A stretch of DNA of 64,000 nt. It comes from Glandiceps talaboti (taxonomy: Eukaryota; Hemichordata; Enteropneusta; Spengelidae). The notes under the pieces were generated by a model. That model searched no databases and was not told the origin of the DNA. It saw nothing but the letters and a program-made list of their open reading frames with translations. The DNA lies in NCBI RefSeq assembly GCF_964340395.1, contig NC_135563.1, positions 11,687,651-11,751,650 of the forward strand, in the 5' to 3' direction. The position numbers and the translations under genes were made by a program. Positions 1 through 12,412 of the stretch are shown piece after piece (positions within the stretch are counted from its first letter, which is position 1; each line of letters starts with the position of its first letter).

Positions 1-21
1 AGTATAGCCAGGACTCTGTCG

Positions 22-170
22 GAGCCCCAAGCAGTGAGAGTCTGGGTAATCAAGACTAAGTAGAACTTACAAGAGCCCCAAGCAGTGAGAGTCTGGGTAA
101 TCAAGACTAAGTAGAACTTAGAAGAGCCCCAAGCAGTGAGAGTCTGGGTAATCAAGACTAAGTAAAGCCA
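22..170. repeat. 51-bp minisatellite, three copies
   Basis: Three near-identical direct copies of a 51-bp unit begin at 22, 73 and 124 with GAGCCCCAAGCAGTGAGAG. The array is flanked on both sides by the short sequence AGCCAGGACTC. The copies differ at only a few bases, so the duplication is recent. The array may continue beyond the left edge of the window. No coding role is seen. Confidence 0.9.
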
Positions 171-347
171 GGACTCCACTCCATCGACTCATATTCTGCA
201 TGTATGCATACACCTGCAATCACATCACTAAAAAAATCAAATTTTTGCATCAAAATGAGACTGCATAATGTTTTGAAATATTATTACTACTTAACTATGG
301 GAATGTGGTAGTTAATATAACTATATTCTATCATTTTTTTAAAATGG

Positions 348-530
348 TTCAGTGTTTTTGTTAAGGGCAATAAGCAGGTAAAATCTACTTGAGTTCCCCT
401 GTCATTTTACAGGGGTTCTCCACTATCATAACGGTATAATGTATGGGAAACTATGCCAGTTTTACCATATTTCCCGTTTCTGTTAGTGTTACCGGGGGGT
501 TCCCCAATCTTAGCAAAAATACCACTGATT
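348..530 (+). repeat. dispersed repeat family D, copy 1
   Basis: This stretch is clearly similar to 4718-4881. Both contain the blocks GGTAAAATCTAC, GAGTTCCCCTGTCATTTTAC, GGAAACTATGCCAGTTT and TTCCCCAA in the same order, separated by small indels. The unit contains short internal inverted bits (GTAAAAT / ATTTTAC) but no clear terminal repeats. It is an unnamed interspersed repeat, probably a non-autonomous element remnant. Confidence 0.75.
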
Positions 531-2149
531 TCCACCGGTCGGCTTAAAAGAGCATAATTTAAGGTAGTCTAGATATGGTGGTCAGAGTGCAGTCTACTTG
601 CCCTGTGGACTATACTGATGATTTTAAGTCATGGCCAAGGATGCCTATGTACATGCAAAGGGATAAATTTCTGAAGCTTCATATATTTGGTATGATATTG
701 ACAGCTGGGAAATATGGCCATATTCTGAAATCAAAAAGATAACAGATTCATGGTTTGGCCACTAGGAGTGCTGTTTGCAAGATGCTTTGTAGCTGGAATA
801 AAGGGCCAGAATAGCTTAGTAGTGAAGCATAACGACGACATACACAAATTTACAACCTTTTCTGTGTTGTTCTCACAATACTATTTCATTATTAGCGACT
901 ACCAATAATCAAAACATACCTAACCACTGTAGTGTAGAGGCATTGGGTTTGAATACAGACTATGAAGATCTCATTACCCTCGTAAAGAGATATTCAGACT
1001 CCAACCCAGTGGATGGCCTTTAACTAAGCAGTGGCCTTTAAACTTAACTAACCACTGCTGTGATGCTGTGATGCTCTTTAAAGTTTTAAGAATACATGTA
1101 GGGCGTTTTTTTCCACACATTTTCTTCTCAGCTTCTTGCAAATCAAATTTAAGCCCTCACTTCCCCATATTTTGGTTGTTCCTTTTGATTACCTTAACAT
1201 TACAACTGGCATAACTTTGGTAACTGGAATGTGCTGTTTGTGTATACAGGTCTATTGTAAACAAGACATTTTTTCTGACATACTCAATTTTATTTTTCCA
1301 GCAATCGGACACATGATAGGTGCATACAATTCAATTTATTCATTACTACTGTACAGGGGTAATTACTTCTGGGGTAGGTAAACAGTGCCACCAATGGCAG
1401 TACCAAGAAATCTACATGAATACATGCCATGGCTTTAGGTGAAAATATCTTTTTACAAAACCGTAGCACTGACATTTTGCAGTTAATGCCTGGAAATGAG
1501 GAACTGAATTTGCTATATCAATTGGATTCACGTGAATTTATGCCATTACTTCTACAATACAAACTAAGAAAATTCAATAATGAGCTAACACTCGAAACTT
1601 CAATATCGTAATGCGCCAAAACTTACATACAATTGTGTGCCAAATATTCCTGCAATTTTGTTTTAGGTTATTTTTGGCAGTTTTTAAACATTCCTGATTA
1701 TAAAAGTAAGTCAATATTCAAATTCCCACTTGTCCTCATTTATTATCAAGACAGTCTGGCATTTGCTACTGTCACATTTTTTGAACAGCGCCCTCAAGTG
1801 GTGAATATCAAGAATTCATGAGTATCAAAACACCTGCTCAGCTCATTCATAAATTTCACCACAAAGAATGCCAAATAAGGTGAAAAGTTGTCTGGTCCCT
1901 GAACTCTAACTTCTTATTAGGAATTAAAAACAAGCAATCTAATTCAATTTCTGTCAACCTAGGGCACATGACCAAAATGGCTAGAATAGCATTGCGTCTG
2001 GCTGGTTTAACCAGCTTGATGTATAACAGTATATGTTGGCCCAACTGGTTTCTTGTTAACAAAAATGCAATCAGTGGAAGTAATGTTATTATTGTGTCCA
2101 TTTCAGACACACTAATGACTACACATTCATTTCACAAACTTGATAATTT
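531..2149. other. AT-rich, CpG-poor non-coding stretch
   Basis: I see no supported gene here. Short open frames of 60-84 codons occur on both strands, but they lack splice context and recognisable motifs. A doublet GTGATGCT lies near 1060. The segment around 935-1040 contains a tRNA B-box-like string (GGGTTTGAATAC), too degenerate to call a SINE. Confidence 0.5.
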
Positions 2150-2450
2150 ACGTACATTTCACAAGTAATGAATAGTTAATTCACTTCATGTACCGGTCAT
2201 TCTGTTAACAAGACTCCAGAACAAAGAAACTGTACTGCAAGACTAGACATGACCAGTACATGGCTTTTAATACATACATGTACTTAGTGGTCCACCAAGG
2301 ATAGGGATTGCAATAACTTTTAATTTCACAAAGAATGAAACTGACATGTGTACATTTAAGAAGTAATGAATGGTCATTTCACTTCATTTGTTACAGTAAT
2401 GAGACAAAGAACAGAGAAAAGCCAAGATTAGACAAGACCAGAGAATGACT
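2150..2450. repeat. diverged tandem duplication, period about 198 bp
   Basis: The string AAGTAATGAATRGT followed by TTCACTTCAT occurs at about 2163 and again at about 2361. It is followed in both by ACAAAGAA and AGAYTAGACA-GACCAG. The second unit is incomplete. The divergence suggests an old local duplication. Confidence 0.65.
2288..2350. repeat. dispersed repeat family E, copy 1
   Basis: GTGGTCCACCAA, then ATAG-GAT, CAATAA, AAATTTC and AACTGACAYGTG, occur in the same order here and at about 3372-3438. The shared block is about 65-70 bp, and it sits inside the first unit of the 198-bp duplication. Confidence 0.6.
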
Positions 2451-3371
2451 CTGTTTTCATACGTGTGAGCGTATCATGTGATCGAATGCTTCAATCCAAA
2501 TTAAATTTGAAAGGTTCACTTTTCAAACAATTACCTGTTTTTTCACATGTTTTTGATTTTCAAATCTTGTAAAAATCAATTCTACTGGTGTTGTATTTAG
2601 CAACAATTTGTTTTCTGGCTTAAAACCTTTGGCACTGGTGCTCTCAATAACTTGAATAAGTTCCCAAAACTAAAATATCTTATGCATGTAGGAAACAGCT
2701 AGTCCAACAAGTAAATGCATATAGTGTGTTTCCAGTGAATCAATTTTTTTTAAAGTACGTGTCCCTGTACATATAATGATATTTCTTACAATTTATTTCA
2801 AAATGTCAATATTGTTAATAGATATTAATAATATCTAATGATATGTACATGTGGTACTGTAGATTACGTGGTGGGAATACATTTGCCATCGCTGCCCTGA
2901 TTGTGACAACATCCTCTAAATCACAATATTAAAGTACATGAAATAGTGATAAAATTATATTTTTGAATACTGAATCATTCTCAGAAGATATTTCTAACCG
3001 TATGGGTTGAAAATACAGTTAAACTGTTAAGCCCAGCCCAACAAAGAATCTAAGCTATTCATTTGCAAAATATCACAACTATTTTTTGTACCGTCATGTA
3101 CATTATGTATTTGACATACATACAATTTATTATTAAAGGTGTGTAATATCAGCAAAAATAATTGTTAAAAAATAGTTCCATTTTAAAAGTAATCACATAC
3201 TTTTTAATAATTAATTCATTGAAAATATGGATACATTTGTAATACATTGTCCGACATGTTGTGTACGATATTTTCATGAATTTATCGATCTCCCAAAGAT
3301 CACAGAGGTACATCTGTGGGATTACCGGTTTAGACAGTGTAGCATATGAAGTCAACCTATAACACATAGCA

Positions 3372-3438
3372 GTGGTCCACCAAAAATAGAGATATCAATA
3401 ATAGTAAATTTCCAAATGAACAAAACTGACACGTGTCT
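3372..3438. repeat. dispersed repeat family E, copy 2
   Basis: Same ordered blocks as at 2288-2350 (GTGGTCCACCAA to CTGACACGTG) with small indels. A TGACCT / AAGGTCA cluster lies about 200 bp downstream, at 3638-3667. Confidence 0.6.
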
Positions 3439-3637
3439 AGACACATGCTGGTCACTCCTGTATGTTCCCCTGTGTGTTCATCAGCATTGATTAAAACACA
3501 GCCTGGTATGTTTGGTATGCAAACTGCATTGGTGGGATTTTATCAAGGGTACAATTTGTACTCATGCACTAGATTCATCACAGACAAATTAATAACCCAT
3601 TGAGCTGATTTATTAAAATAGAGCACGCCCTAATTAT

Positions 3638-3667
3638 GACCTTTGACATAAAGGTCATTCAAGGTCA
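3638..3667. promoter_or_regulatory. AAGGTCA / TGACCT half-site cluster
   Basis: TGACCT at 3638, AAGGTCA at 3651 and AAGGTCA at 3661 lie within 30 bp. AAGGTCA is the extended half-site bound by monomeric nuclear receptors of the ERR / FTZ-F1 type. Similar clusters elsewhere in the window are partly repeat-derived, so a regulatory role is only possible. Confidence 0.3.
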
Positions 3668-4115
3668 ACATATTATTGATTTATAACTACTGATTTGCTC
3701 GTTTCATAAAAATCAGAAGAGTTGTTATGTCAGCAGAATTCGACATGACTGATAGCATGTGGAGGAGGTTGGGAATGAAGGCATTACAGACTTCTGTGAA
3801 TTGTGTTCAGAATTCATAAATAGGCATAAAAAGTATGAAGATTGATGTGTGTATTCATGATTATGTACATTGTATATCTTTCTTCTATTAACTTCATAAC
3901 GTTTTCCCAAAGTTTCACGACAGCACAGAACAATAAACATATCCTGGACCAATTTCTCCCATGAATGACACAAATTTTGCCAAAAAAAACCTTACATTTG
4001 TATGCATCAATATCGAAGTGCAGTGAAATTTTATATATTTGTAATCTTAGTGATTGATTGATTTGTTAATTTAATAGTGTTCAAATGATTTTTATCATTC
4101 AGATAGAAAGTAATA

Positions 4116-4300
4116 TTGATTTCCAAATATATATGGTCACAACAGAAAGTAGTCAGAGGATGATGCGGGTTCCAGTGGACATGTATCGTCAGTGAATATT
4201 TACATGGAGAGAGTTGCCCACCCAAATTTACATAAACACACTGGAACCCGCATCATCCTCTGACTACTTTCTGTTGTGACCATATATATTTGGAAATCAA
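4116..4300. repeat. perfect 62-bp inverted repeat (long hairpin)
   Basis: Arm 4116-4177 is the exact reverse complement of arm 4239-4300, with no mismatch over 62 bp and a 61-bp spacer. The arms begin GATTTCCAAATATA and end GGTTCCAGTG at the spacer. Perfect identity in a region where other repeats are well diverged points to a very recent event. Options are a young foldback element, a template-switch inversion copy, or a hairpin RNA source. No flanking target-site duplication is obvious. Confidence 0.95.
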
Positions 4301-4717
4301 CAGTTCAAGCCTGGACAAGTGACTACTGTATTTACATACCTACTTTGTAGATAATACTGTTTACTGTCTGGAAAGTTTTGTTGTCTCTACGGATTGGTTA
4401 GTCAATAACCACTTGATGACTGCTGAAATGGACTTTCCCCACAAATCCACTAAGACAACATCACGATGACTTGATGAGTTCATTTGCATAAGCTACGTAA
4501 CTGTATACAGTGCATAACAATGTAAAAAGCCTGGCTTACCAACTCTGTGTACGTGTCATTATTGTAGATGTACTGACATACCTTTAATGTACCTGAACCT
4601 GTTTAGTCTGTCAAGGGAATCTGTGGCTAAGAAACTGATTTTTAGCTTGAAAATACACGCAGAGATATAAACTTGATATATACCTATGGCCCTGCATACA
4701 ATTGTCTGCCATTTGTT

Positions 4718-4881
4718 TTCAATGTTTTTGTTGAGGCTGGTAAGTAGGTAAAATCTACCTGAGTTCCCCTGTCATTTTACCATGGTTCCTCACCAAAATT
4801 ATAGTATAATATTGGAAACTATGCCAGTTTATATTCCCTCTTTCTGTTACCAGGGTTCCCCAACTTTAGCAAACTCACTAA
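4718..4881 (+). repeat. dispersed repeat family D, copy 2
   Basis: Second copy of the unit at 348-530, same orientation, sharing TCAATGTTTTTGTT, GGTAAAATCTACCTGAG, CCCCTGTCATTTTAC, GGAAACTATGCCAGTTT and GTTCCCCAA. It is slightly shorter because of deletions in the middle. Confidence 0.75.
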
Positions 4882-6394
4882 CTTTTACTTGCTAAAATAA
4901 TAATGGACATAATATATGAAAATGAACTCATCACTCTGATTTCGGTGAAAATATTGACACCTCAAGGTTTTGAAGTATACATTGTACTTCTGTGCATGGA
5001 CATGTTACAAGAAACCAGTTACAAAGTGAAACACCGACAGCCATACAATAAATATCATGACTTCCAGACAACCCTATCAACTTCCACACTTTCAAACTGA
5101 CAGCAGCAGCCTATGAGTAAGTTACATGTAACATCAATTTCCAAACAGCTGTTATTGGGAATGTTTTTGGATATTCCACAACGAGTTTACTCTGGCAGTA
5201 ATTATACACAATAAAAATGACTGTGCATATCAATTATTATGACCATGGTGCTTCACAGTGCAAAGTAAAATGTAGGTGACAGCGCATTTCTGTTTTACTT
5301 GGCTTCCAAAGTATTTTAATAAACAGCAAAGGAATGCACAGGCTCAGCATGTGTATGTAACCTGACAATGTCTCCACTTATATAAAACTTTACACAGCAC
5401 GATATTGCTAACTGCTTACTACGTGTACCAATAGGCTGCAAGTCCTTGCTAAGTTACTGTTAATGTTGCTACATTGTACAGAGTCATGATGGTCACATGA
5501 TTACTAGATGGTTACCATGGTGACCACAGCGTCATATCTTGCCTGCTGCTATTTTAGTCCCTACTACTAGTATCATTTCTGATGGGTTAACCTATAAATA
5601 CATGTGGGGGCAATAAACTATAATTAATACATGTATGCTTATATTTTATAATACCAAATTGTACCAATAGGTACCTGGCAGGATGTACAATGTATTTGTT
5701 GTTTAACCACCCGATTTACTCTAACATGCTCTGTTATACATGTACATGAAAGAAAGAACTGTATTCTCCTAAATGGGTTTAACCAAAAAATTATACGAGT
5801 TTGTACCATTATGGGTCTACCATGGTATGCTAGGAGTCATTGTACTACTTATTGTAAAGTATGTTGTAAAATAAAGAACACATTATGGGAAAACACTACA
5901 TGATTATATTAACATGTGAATTATTACATGGAATCAAATGATGTATGTACATGTATCATGGAATGTCAAATGCTCTCGGAAGTGGGGGGGGGGGGGGCAT
6001 GAAAGTGTTCTCACAGTCAAAACATTTCTTCGAAACAAATCCCAAATTTGTTATTAGTAAGTATGAATCAAGAGTCCATGAGCATTCATTTTCACAAAAC
6101 AATAATAATTTGTTGCACTATTAATACAAAATATATGCACATAGGTTTTCTGATGTGGCTTTTGGTCGGGGATTCAATACCATGATTTATTATAAATCAT
6201 TTCATTTTCTCCGAAGACCAACTTAGCATTTGATAATACATCCTAACAATCTATCTCATGCTACTTCCAAGGACAAAAACATATTCAACTGCTAATTATA
6301 CCATACACGATTTAGAACAAAAAATATGGAATATATTCTCTGATCTGGCCATTCTACATCACAACAACGCACGTCTATGTCACAACAATGCATG
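4882..6394. other. AT-rich non-coding stretch with a 14-G run
   Basis: I see no gene. A homopolymer of 14 G lies at 5984-5997. TACATGTA-type palindromes recur. One open frame of 65 codons near 4903-5100 has no supporting context. Confidence 0.5.
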
Positions 6395-6473
6395 TCTACA
6401 TTACTGGTTCTGCTGTGCTTGAAATTACCATTACTTTCCCTAATTTTCTTTCATTGTCGCTGGTATAATTATG

Positions 6474-6632
6474 TTATTCTCCAATATTTTTCTTCAATTC
6501 AGACGGAAAATACTCATGACTTATGGGGTGTTACTACTCGTCTATCGACTCTTAATGACAATAAAGCACCCTCAGGGCACACATACATTTTGTATTTTCC
6601 TTGGCTGAACGAAAAAAAATATTGGGGAATAA
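6474..6632. mobile_element. foldback / MITE-like element family C, copy 1
   Basis: The left arm (about 6474-6513, starting TTATTCTCCAATATTTTTC) and the right arm (about 6592-6632, ending ATATTGGGGAATAA) are imperfect reverse complements of about 40 bp. They enclose a core of about 80 bp. The whole, plus about 80 bp upstream from about 6395 (ACTGGTTCTGCTG), is similar to 34,975-35,245. There is no internal coding capacity, so this is a non-autonomous element. Confidence 0.75.
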
Positions 6633-7323
6633 TATCTAATTATTTTCATTTCTGAGAATCCACATTTAATTAGTATAGTCTGAACGAGAGTAATATTTCA
6701 ATTCAGGAACAAGTTTTGTCGTGGTAACAAGAGATGAATTAATACATCTCAGTATGATATTACTCAGTGTGAAATTAATTAAATGACACATACCATTTAC
6801 ATTTTTTTTAATTATCATTATTATTATACAGGATACAGCCTACGTATTCCACATATCTGCATACAGACTCCACTTACGCCCAAATATTCTAAACTTTGTA
6901 AAATTTGCCTGCTTTCCCTGGGTATTTCATTGGCAATGCAAACATATGTTTACAATATCATACACTGTTACATAAAAGTGTGCACTCTTAACTGCTTCAA
7001 TTACCCTCCACAAAACCGATGAATTATTTTTTTGTTTACATATAACTGGTTTGCATGTCAGCTATTTTGGCTTGAAGTCTATCTACATGTATTTGTTTTC
7101 ATCTAAAGTTACCATGGTAATAGCTACCTTTACAAAACCTTATCTTAACAATCAAGCTAACCTATGCGGGAATAAGGTGAATGAACGGCTGCCTCATGTT
7201 TCCATGGTAACAGCTTTCATCTGTGACAAATGGCTGGCCATTAATGAACAAAATGATGTGCATGTCCTTCAGGTATTACTGAGCTTTTATAGTTTATATA
7301 ATATAGGTTTCATTAGCAACTTG

Positions 7324-7358
7324 TGACCTCTCTGTGACCTGGTGACCTTTCTGTGACC
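7324..7358. repeat. four TGACCT half-sites in 35 bp
   Basis: TGACCT starts at 7324, 7335, 7343 and 7353. The segment TGACCTTTCTGTGACCTT recurs at about 12,077-12,094, which shows the cluster is at least partly a dispersed repeat. It could still bind nuclear receptors as spaced half-sites. Confidence 0.5.
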
Positions 7359-9111
7359 TTGTCATCCTGGAAATCTTCTAACTTTCAATGTCCCTGTGTT
7401 TACCTAATATAAAAGATTGTAGTTTACAATACCAGTTACGTCCATAGAGTCTCCATGGGTTACACACACACCCCCGAGATTATTAGAAATATAACAACAC
7501 TTTGACATTTACAAAGACACCCCAACAAATATCTTTGACAAGTCATGAGAATTATTTAACACAGACAATTCTGAAGACACATAATGATGTCATCTCTAGT
7601 CAATACACACTGTACACATAATAATCACTCTTATACTGAATAGATTGCAAACAATGGCTTAACTGAGTCTGATTTTCCAATAAAATAAACTAGCATACAT
7701 GTATAGAAAATGAGTGGGCCTAAAGTTTGCCAAGACAGAAAGCGTGAGGGACTCTTGCGATATGTGCACACATACATGTAAGTTACACTGTACATTTTGG
7801 GGGTTGGGAAGGGTGTCACACACATATGCAAATGTTAATTTCACCATAGACATCTATAATTTCATACTTCAATGTCACTTGTTACATGTTAATGAGTTTT
7901 CTAGAGATTCCAAACAAATTTTGTTGATCAGACTGATGGATTTCAGAAGTATGAAAGAAGGAAAATGTTCATCAGTCACTTCTATGTACATGCAGTTTTT
8001 TCCGCCACATAGAATAAAAATCTTAAAGCTTATACATGTACATATACATGTATGAAACTAAGCTGAGTGAGGCCCATGGGATTTTTATCTCAATACTGTA
8101 TACGTCCAAATGATGGTACATCTACACCTGCACATAGTACATTATACATATGTCACACATTATGTGTATCCCAATATGAATTTCTGGAGATGAAGAGACA
8201 AAACCAATAACTGAGTTTGTGTGACATTTTACAAGCTGGGGATTATCTATATGGATGGCTTACTCAGCTCAGATAGCACATTGCAGATAAGATACAAGAT
8301 ACAATATTACAACAATATGGATGCAGCCATTACTACAGCATACGTTTTTACAAATTAGTTTCAATCCCTTGGGCTACTATTACATATAATTTATATGTAC
8401 AGATACAAAATGTATGTAGTTGGGATGAAATTTCATAATTCAATATACACATATCAGTTACATATGTGTATGTGTATACCCTCCTGTATCACACACATAG
8501 ATGTTATACATGTATTCAGACTTAGACAGCTTTGCAAGGAAGTCATTCACAATCGTAATGAGAACGCGAGAGTGAAAACTGACCAATGAGTGTGACCAAT
8601 AACAGATTATTATTTGTGTCTGGCTTGCCCACAATTGATCATGCCAAGAAGCTTGTTGAGATGTGATGTCCCCATGTGCCAGCCTGATAGTTTTCAATCT
8701 TCTAGTTAAATATAATGTAACTGAACATTTAGTATTCCAACCTCATACTCCCATAAATCTATCACTTTATCTACATGTACTGATACCAATCCATTAAATT
8801 ACAGTCCCACTAATTACATGTACATGTAAAGCTAGGCTTTGCTCCTTGGCCTTCATATCTACCGGTAATTTATACTAACTGGGTTTGTTTTCAATTTCAA
8901 AGTATGTTTTCTTTCCCTTTTTACAATATTGTTGGTTTGTATTGAGTCAATAATTTGAATACATTTGCTATCCATGCTATGTCATTCTAGCAGGACTGGG
9001 ACCAGGGTTCTGCTGCATTATACAAGTACTGTATCATACAGAATGTCCATCCTAACAAAAACCATCATCTGCTGCAACAGCAGAAATCAGCACCACAACT
9101 ACAACTGTCAC
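7359..9111. other. AT-rich non-coding stretch
   Basis: I see no supported gene. The longest open frame (about 113 codons at 7714-8055, plus) has no recognisable motif and overlaps two antisense frames. A short CpG-retaining patch at about 8540-8660 contains two CCAAT strings (GACCAATGAGTGTGACCAAT). It shares TTTGCAAGRAAGTC with the island at 27.4-27.7 kb. Confidence 0.45.
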
Positions 9112-9351
9112 CCCACCTCCTCCTCCTCCTCATTGTTGTCATTGTTGTCATCACCATGTACACCACCACCACTATCATCATCATCATCATCATCATCATC
9201 TTCTCATCAACTTCATCAGGGTTACACTTGTGCTTGCTCTGTTTTCTGCTGTATTTTTACTCACTATACATGTACAAAAGTATGTTCCTGAAAGTGTGGC
9301 CACAGAGAACATACATCTTGTAAGCACTCATTCAAATACACCACACTTGCG

Positions 9352-9436
<85 letters not shown>
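9112..9436. repeat. microsatellites: TCC, ATC and a 79-bp CA tract
   Basis: TCC and TTG/TCA triplets (about 9112-9170) are followed by an ATC run (about 9174-9200) and, after a short unique segment, by an uninterrupted CA tract at 9358-9436. Open frames here encode only homopolymeric Ser or Thr-His and are not genes. Confidence 0.95.
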
Positions 9437-9438
<2 letters not shown>

Positions 9439-10206
9439 TGGCACACGTCTTGAAGTTCTGGCTATTCTAATTCTGTATTATTGTACATTTGTAACTTGAT
9501 TAATATGACATATGACTAACATCCATATTTAGATAGAACATTGATCTGGTTAATTTACCTTAACTTTCATATACATGTACTGTTCATGAATATAATTCAT
9601 TATCATTTGTATAGAGCGAGACCAGGGTTTCAATCCCAGGTCCTTCTTTAGTACTTGGCAAATAAATTTTTTCTAAAGCTCTATCATGTACATGTTTTTT
9701 AAAATATAAATTTTATACACAATCCAAACTGGCCCTTTAATTCAATCTTTTCTCTTGTCATCGAGAAATCACAGAGATGGAGATGCCTGGGTATATGCAT
9801 AAAATAACAATTCATTTTACAGGAGCAAATTTGCTTATGAAAACATATTTCGGGCTGCTCCTTCAAATTTCATCATTCAGTGTTAAATTGTTAGAAAACG
9901 TGACTTCTATAACTGACTGTTTGATTTTAATAGATGTCCTCATAAAGAATAACACTGTCTCTTCATATTCCACACTAACAATCGTTGATTGCGATATTTG
10001 TCAATGTCTTCCATGTGTATCATCAAATATTGATGTATTTAACACCATCACACTATCTCCAGATCTCAAGAGATGTCTGTGAATTGCATACATTGTATGC
10101 TACAGATGGTGACAGAATACACTTGTTATCTCAAATCTCTCCATGGCAGGTTTATACTAATGAGTGAGAAATAGAAAAGGAAAGACAATGCCGACTGATA
10201 TGGATA
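9437..10206. other. non-coding stretch between microsatellites
   Basis: I see no supported gene. An ATG-started frame of 101 codons (9777-10,082, plus) has ordinary amino-acid composition but no recognisable domain, no splice support and AT-rich codons. The string CCAGGGTTTCAATCCC at about 9613 resembles a tRNA B box, without an A box at the right spacing. Confidence 0.4.
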
Positions 10207-10279
10207 ACAGAGACAGACAGAGAGACAGCCAGCCAGCCAGCCAGACAAGATAGACAGACAGACAGACAGACAGCCAGGC

Positions 10280-10338
<59 letters not shown>

Positions 10339-10507
10339 AACAGCCAGACAGGTAGGTAGGTATATAGACAGACAGCCAGCCAGCCAGACAGATAGATAGA
10401 CACAGACAGACAGACATACAGGCAGCCAGCCAGACACACAATGAGACAGCGACAGCCAGCCAGCTAGCCAGCCAGCCAGACAGACAGACAGACAGACAGA
10501 CAGACAG
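10207..10507. repeat. GACA/GCCA tetranucleotide array, about 300 bp
   Basis: Long imperfect array of ACAG/CAGC tetramers, with GTAG and GATA variants in the middle. Read on the minus strand it gives CLSV- and GWLA-repeat peptides in three frames. These are translations of the repeat and not proteins. Confidence 0.95.
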
Positions 10508-11883
10508 GAAACACACAGTACAGCCAATCTTCCTTGTGGTACGAATTTTATCTATTTATTACACAGGTTTACTAATTACATGTACCAATTGCAAACTGTA
10601 TAATTATTAGACTGTGACAATTCATGGCTACAAATTTTCAATCACATAGCCTATTAATTATGTGGAAATTAATCATATAATTATGTTTGAGCCAATATCT
10701 GTAATTCAAAATAAATGTACAAAGAAACTGCGTCATCAGGATTAAAGAAGTCATTTTACTACAATATACATAAAATATACATTGTATGATTTGGACTGAC
10801 TTTTAGGAGAAAATATGGCCTAGACAGAAAATTATCATTTAATGAAATATAATATCAAGACATCAAGATTTGAGTGTCTTTTTTCCTGTATCCATAGCAA
10901 AATAATTTATCTATAATGTCTTTTTTTTACCAATTATTATCCAATATATTTTTTTTACAAGTACAATAATTTATAAGTGCTTCAAATTGTGAAAATGTCA
11001 GAAGTATATATCTTTTTGTTGAAATAATTGAGTCTATTATTAAATGGAATGAAAGCGTTTTTTTAGAGAATAGTTAAGATCAGTCTTGAAATCTATTCTA
11101 CTCCACCCACGCAAAAATCATTTTTATATCAAAAACCTATTGCAGGTTTTCTTTGATATTACTGAATTATGTAGCCTCCTACTTCCGGTTGTTTCTTTAG
11201 AATGCACATATAATCACCCTTACCTAGGAAATTACTGTCTGTGTTAGCAGATGATGACAAAAGCTTTGCAGCTATTTAACGAGATGTGTGCAGTATTGAA
11301 ATGAGGAAAGTGTTCTGAATTATTAGAGTGATGTCTTTGTACTCAAACTAAATAGATTTGTTAAAAAGCAATTAGTAAAGAAAGTGCAGATAATGTAGGT
11401 TTTTTAATAGCTTTTTAAAGAATGATTTTCAGTATTGGAATCTACTGATGACTGCATACACAGACCACTTTTTTTATTTCATATTTTAAAGTGCAGTGGC
11501 AATGTAAACAAAACACCCTTTTCAAAAAATATTTAGACCTGATATTCTTTTCATTTCTCATTATCTTTTATTTAATTTCATAAATTATACGATAGCCACG
11601 TCTTTCAAAATAAGGAATTTAATTTGATGATACTGTTCCTCTCCAGTCTTCTCTTTTCATGTCTAAATATTTTTGTTCTTTAAAGTAAATATTTGAATGA
11701 CCTTATCTTCCTTATCTTTTGTTTTGGTACATCATCTTTAATAATTGCAAAATAAAATACCAAGAACTATATTCTAATTTTATCTCATTTTCTAATTCTA
11801 GATTGATTTTCTATTTTAAATTTACGAATTCTCACTTAAAACAAATGTATTGCTTTCCTTGGCTTGATAGGATTACATAATTT
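10508..11883. other. very AT-rich stretch, no genes seen
   Basis: There is no open frame of 60 codons or more between about 10.5 and 11.8 kb, and no repeat family was recognised. Several T-rich runs occur (for example near 10,920). It reads as intronic or intergenic DNA. Confidence 0.6.
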
Positions 11884-11903
11884 GCATAACAAATTTGTTA
11901 TGC
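11884..11903. repeat. perfect 20-bp palindrome GCATAACAAA/TTTGTTATGC
   Basis: GCATAACAAATTTGTTATGC equals its own reverse complement. A third GCATAACAAA half-copy lies at 11,927-11,936. It could form a small cruciform or bind a dimeric factor. No other context is seen. Confidence 0.9.
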
Positions 11904-12066
11904 TAATTTGTATTGTTACATCATTTGCATAACAAAGGATATATTGTGCTAATTGACAAATACGCATTAAGACCAAAAACTGATGTACATGTACATTTAT
12001 ACTGTATGCACCGGAAAGATCTGAAACACTCAATCTGATAATATGTTGACCTGAAGGTTTAAATAG

Positions 12067-12093
12067 TGACCTTAAATGACCTTTCTGTGACCT
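12067..12093. repeat. three TGACCT half-sites in 27 bp
   Basis: TGACCT at 12,067, 12,077 and 12,088. The core TGACCTTTCTGTGACCTT matches 7343-7360, so these two sites share a dispersed origin. Confidence 0.5.
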
Positions 12094-12337
12094 TTTCATG
12101 TTAGGTTACAACAGATTACTTTGAATTGTCAATTTCAATGAGAACCACATCAGGGGTTTAGTTAAGAATTCTTATACATGAAATATCAAATCTAAAACTA
12201 TACTGGTAAATATCAAATGTGAATCCTACAGTGAATGGCATGTGCTTTGGAATCGTAGTTCCTAAAACTTCCAGCAAGTGCAATCCTACAACAGTAGAAC
12301 CAGAAGGTAAACCTCCTTGGTAGAACAAAATTAATTG

Positions 12338-12412
12338 ACTCATTCTTTTCTGTCCTGGACAAATCTTTAGCTTTGCCAGACTACTGTTTTCACTCTCAAA
12401 GTTTAATTCTAA
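12338..12412 (+). repeat. short dispersed repeat family F, copy 1
   Basis: TCATTCTTTT, GTCCTGGACAAA, AGCTTTGCCAGAC, ACTGTTTTC and AAAGTTTAAT occur in the same order at 28,696-28,760 and, less well conserved, at about 19,415-19,490. The unit is about 75 bp. Nature unknown. Confidence 0.5.

Noticed and set aside
22-170. Regular direct repeats that could suggest a CRISPR array
   Set aside because: Units are contiguous 51-bp tandem copies without unique spacers, and the genome is eukaryotic.
9605-9650. tRNA B-box-like GGGTTTCAATCCC
   Set aside because: No A box at proper spacing and no cloverleaf; too weak for a tRNA or SINE call.
10126-10527. Minus-strand frames of 95-133 codons rich in CLSV / GWLA repeats
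   Set aside because: They are direct translations of the GACA/GCCA tetranucleotide array in several frames at once; the same applies to the frames over 40.2-40.6, 41.9-42.5 and 55.3-55.7 kb.
12158-12343. Minus frame reading ...YQGGLPSGSTVVGLHLLEVL... that looks protein-like
   Set aside because: The acceptor and donor are weak, it adjoins a dispersed repeat (family F), and I could not link it to any protein family; kept only as a curiosity.
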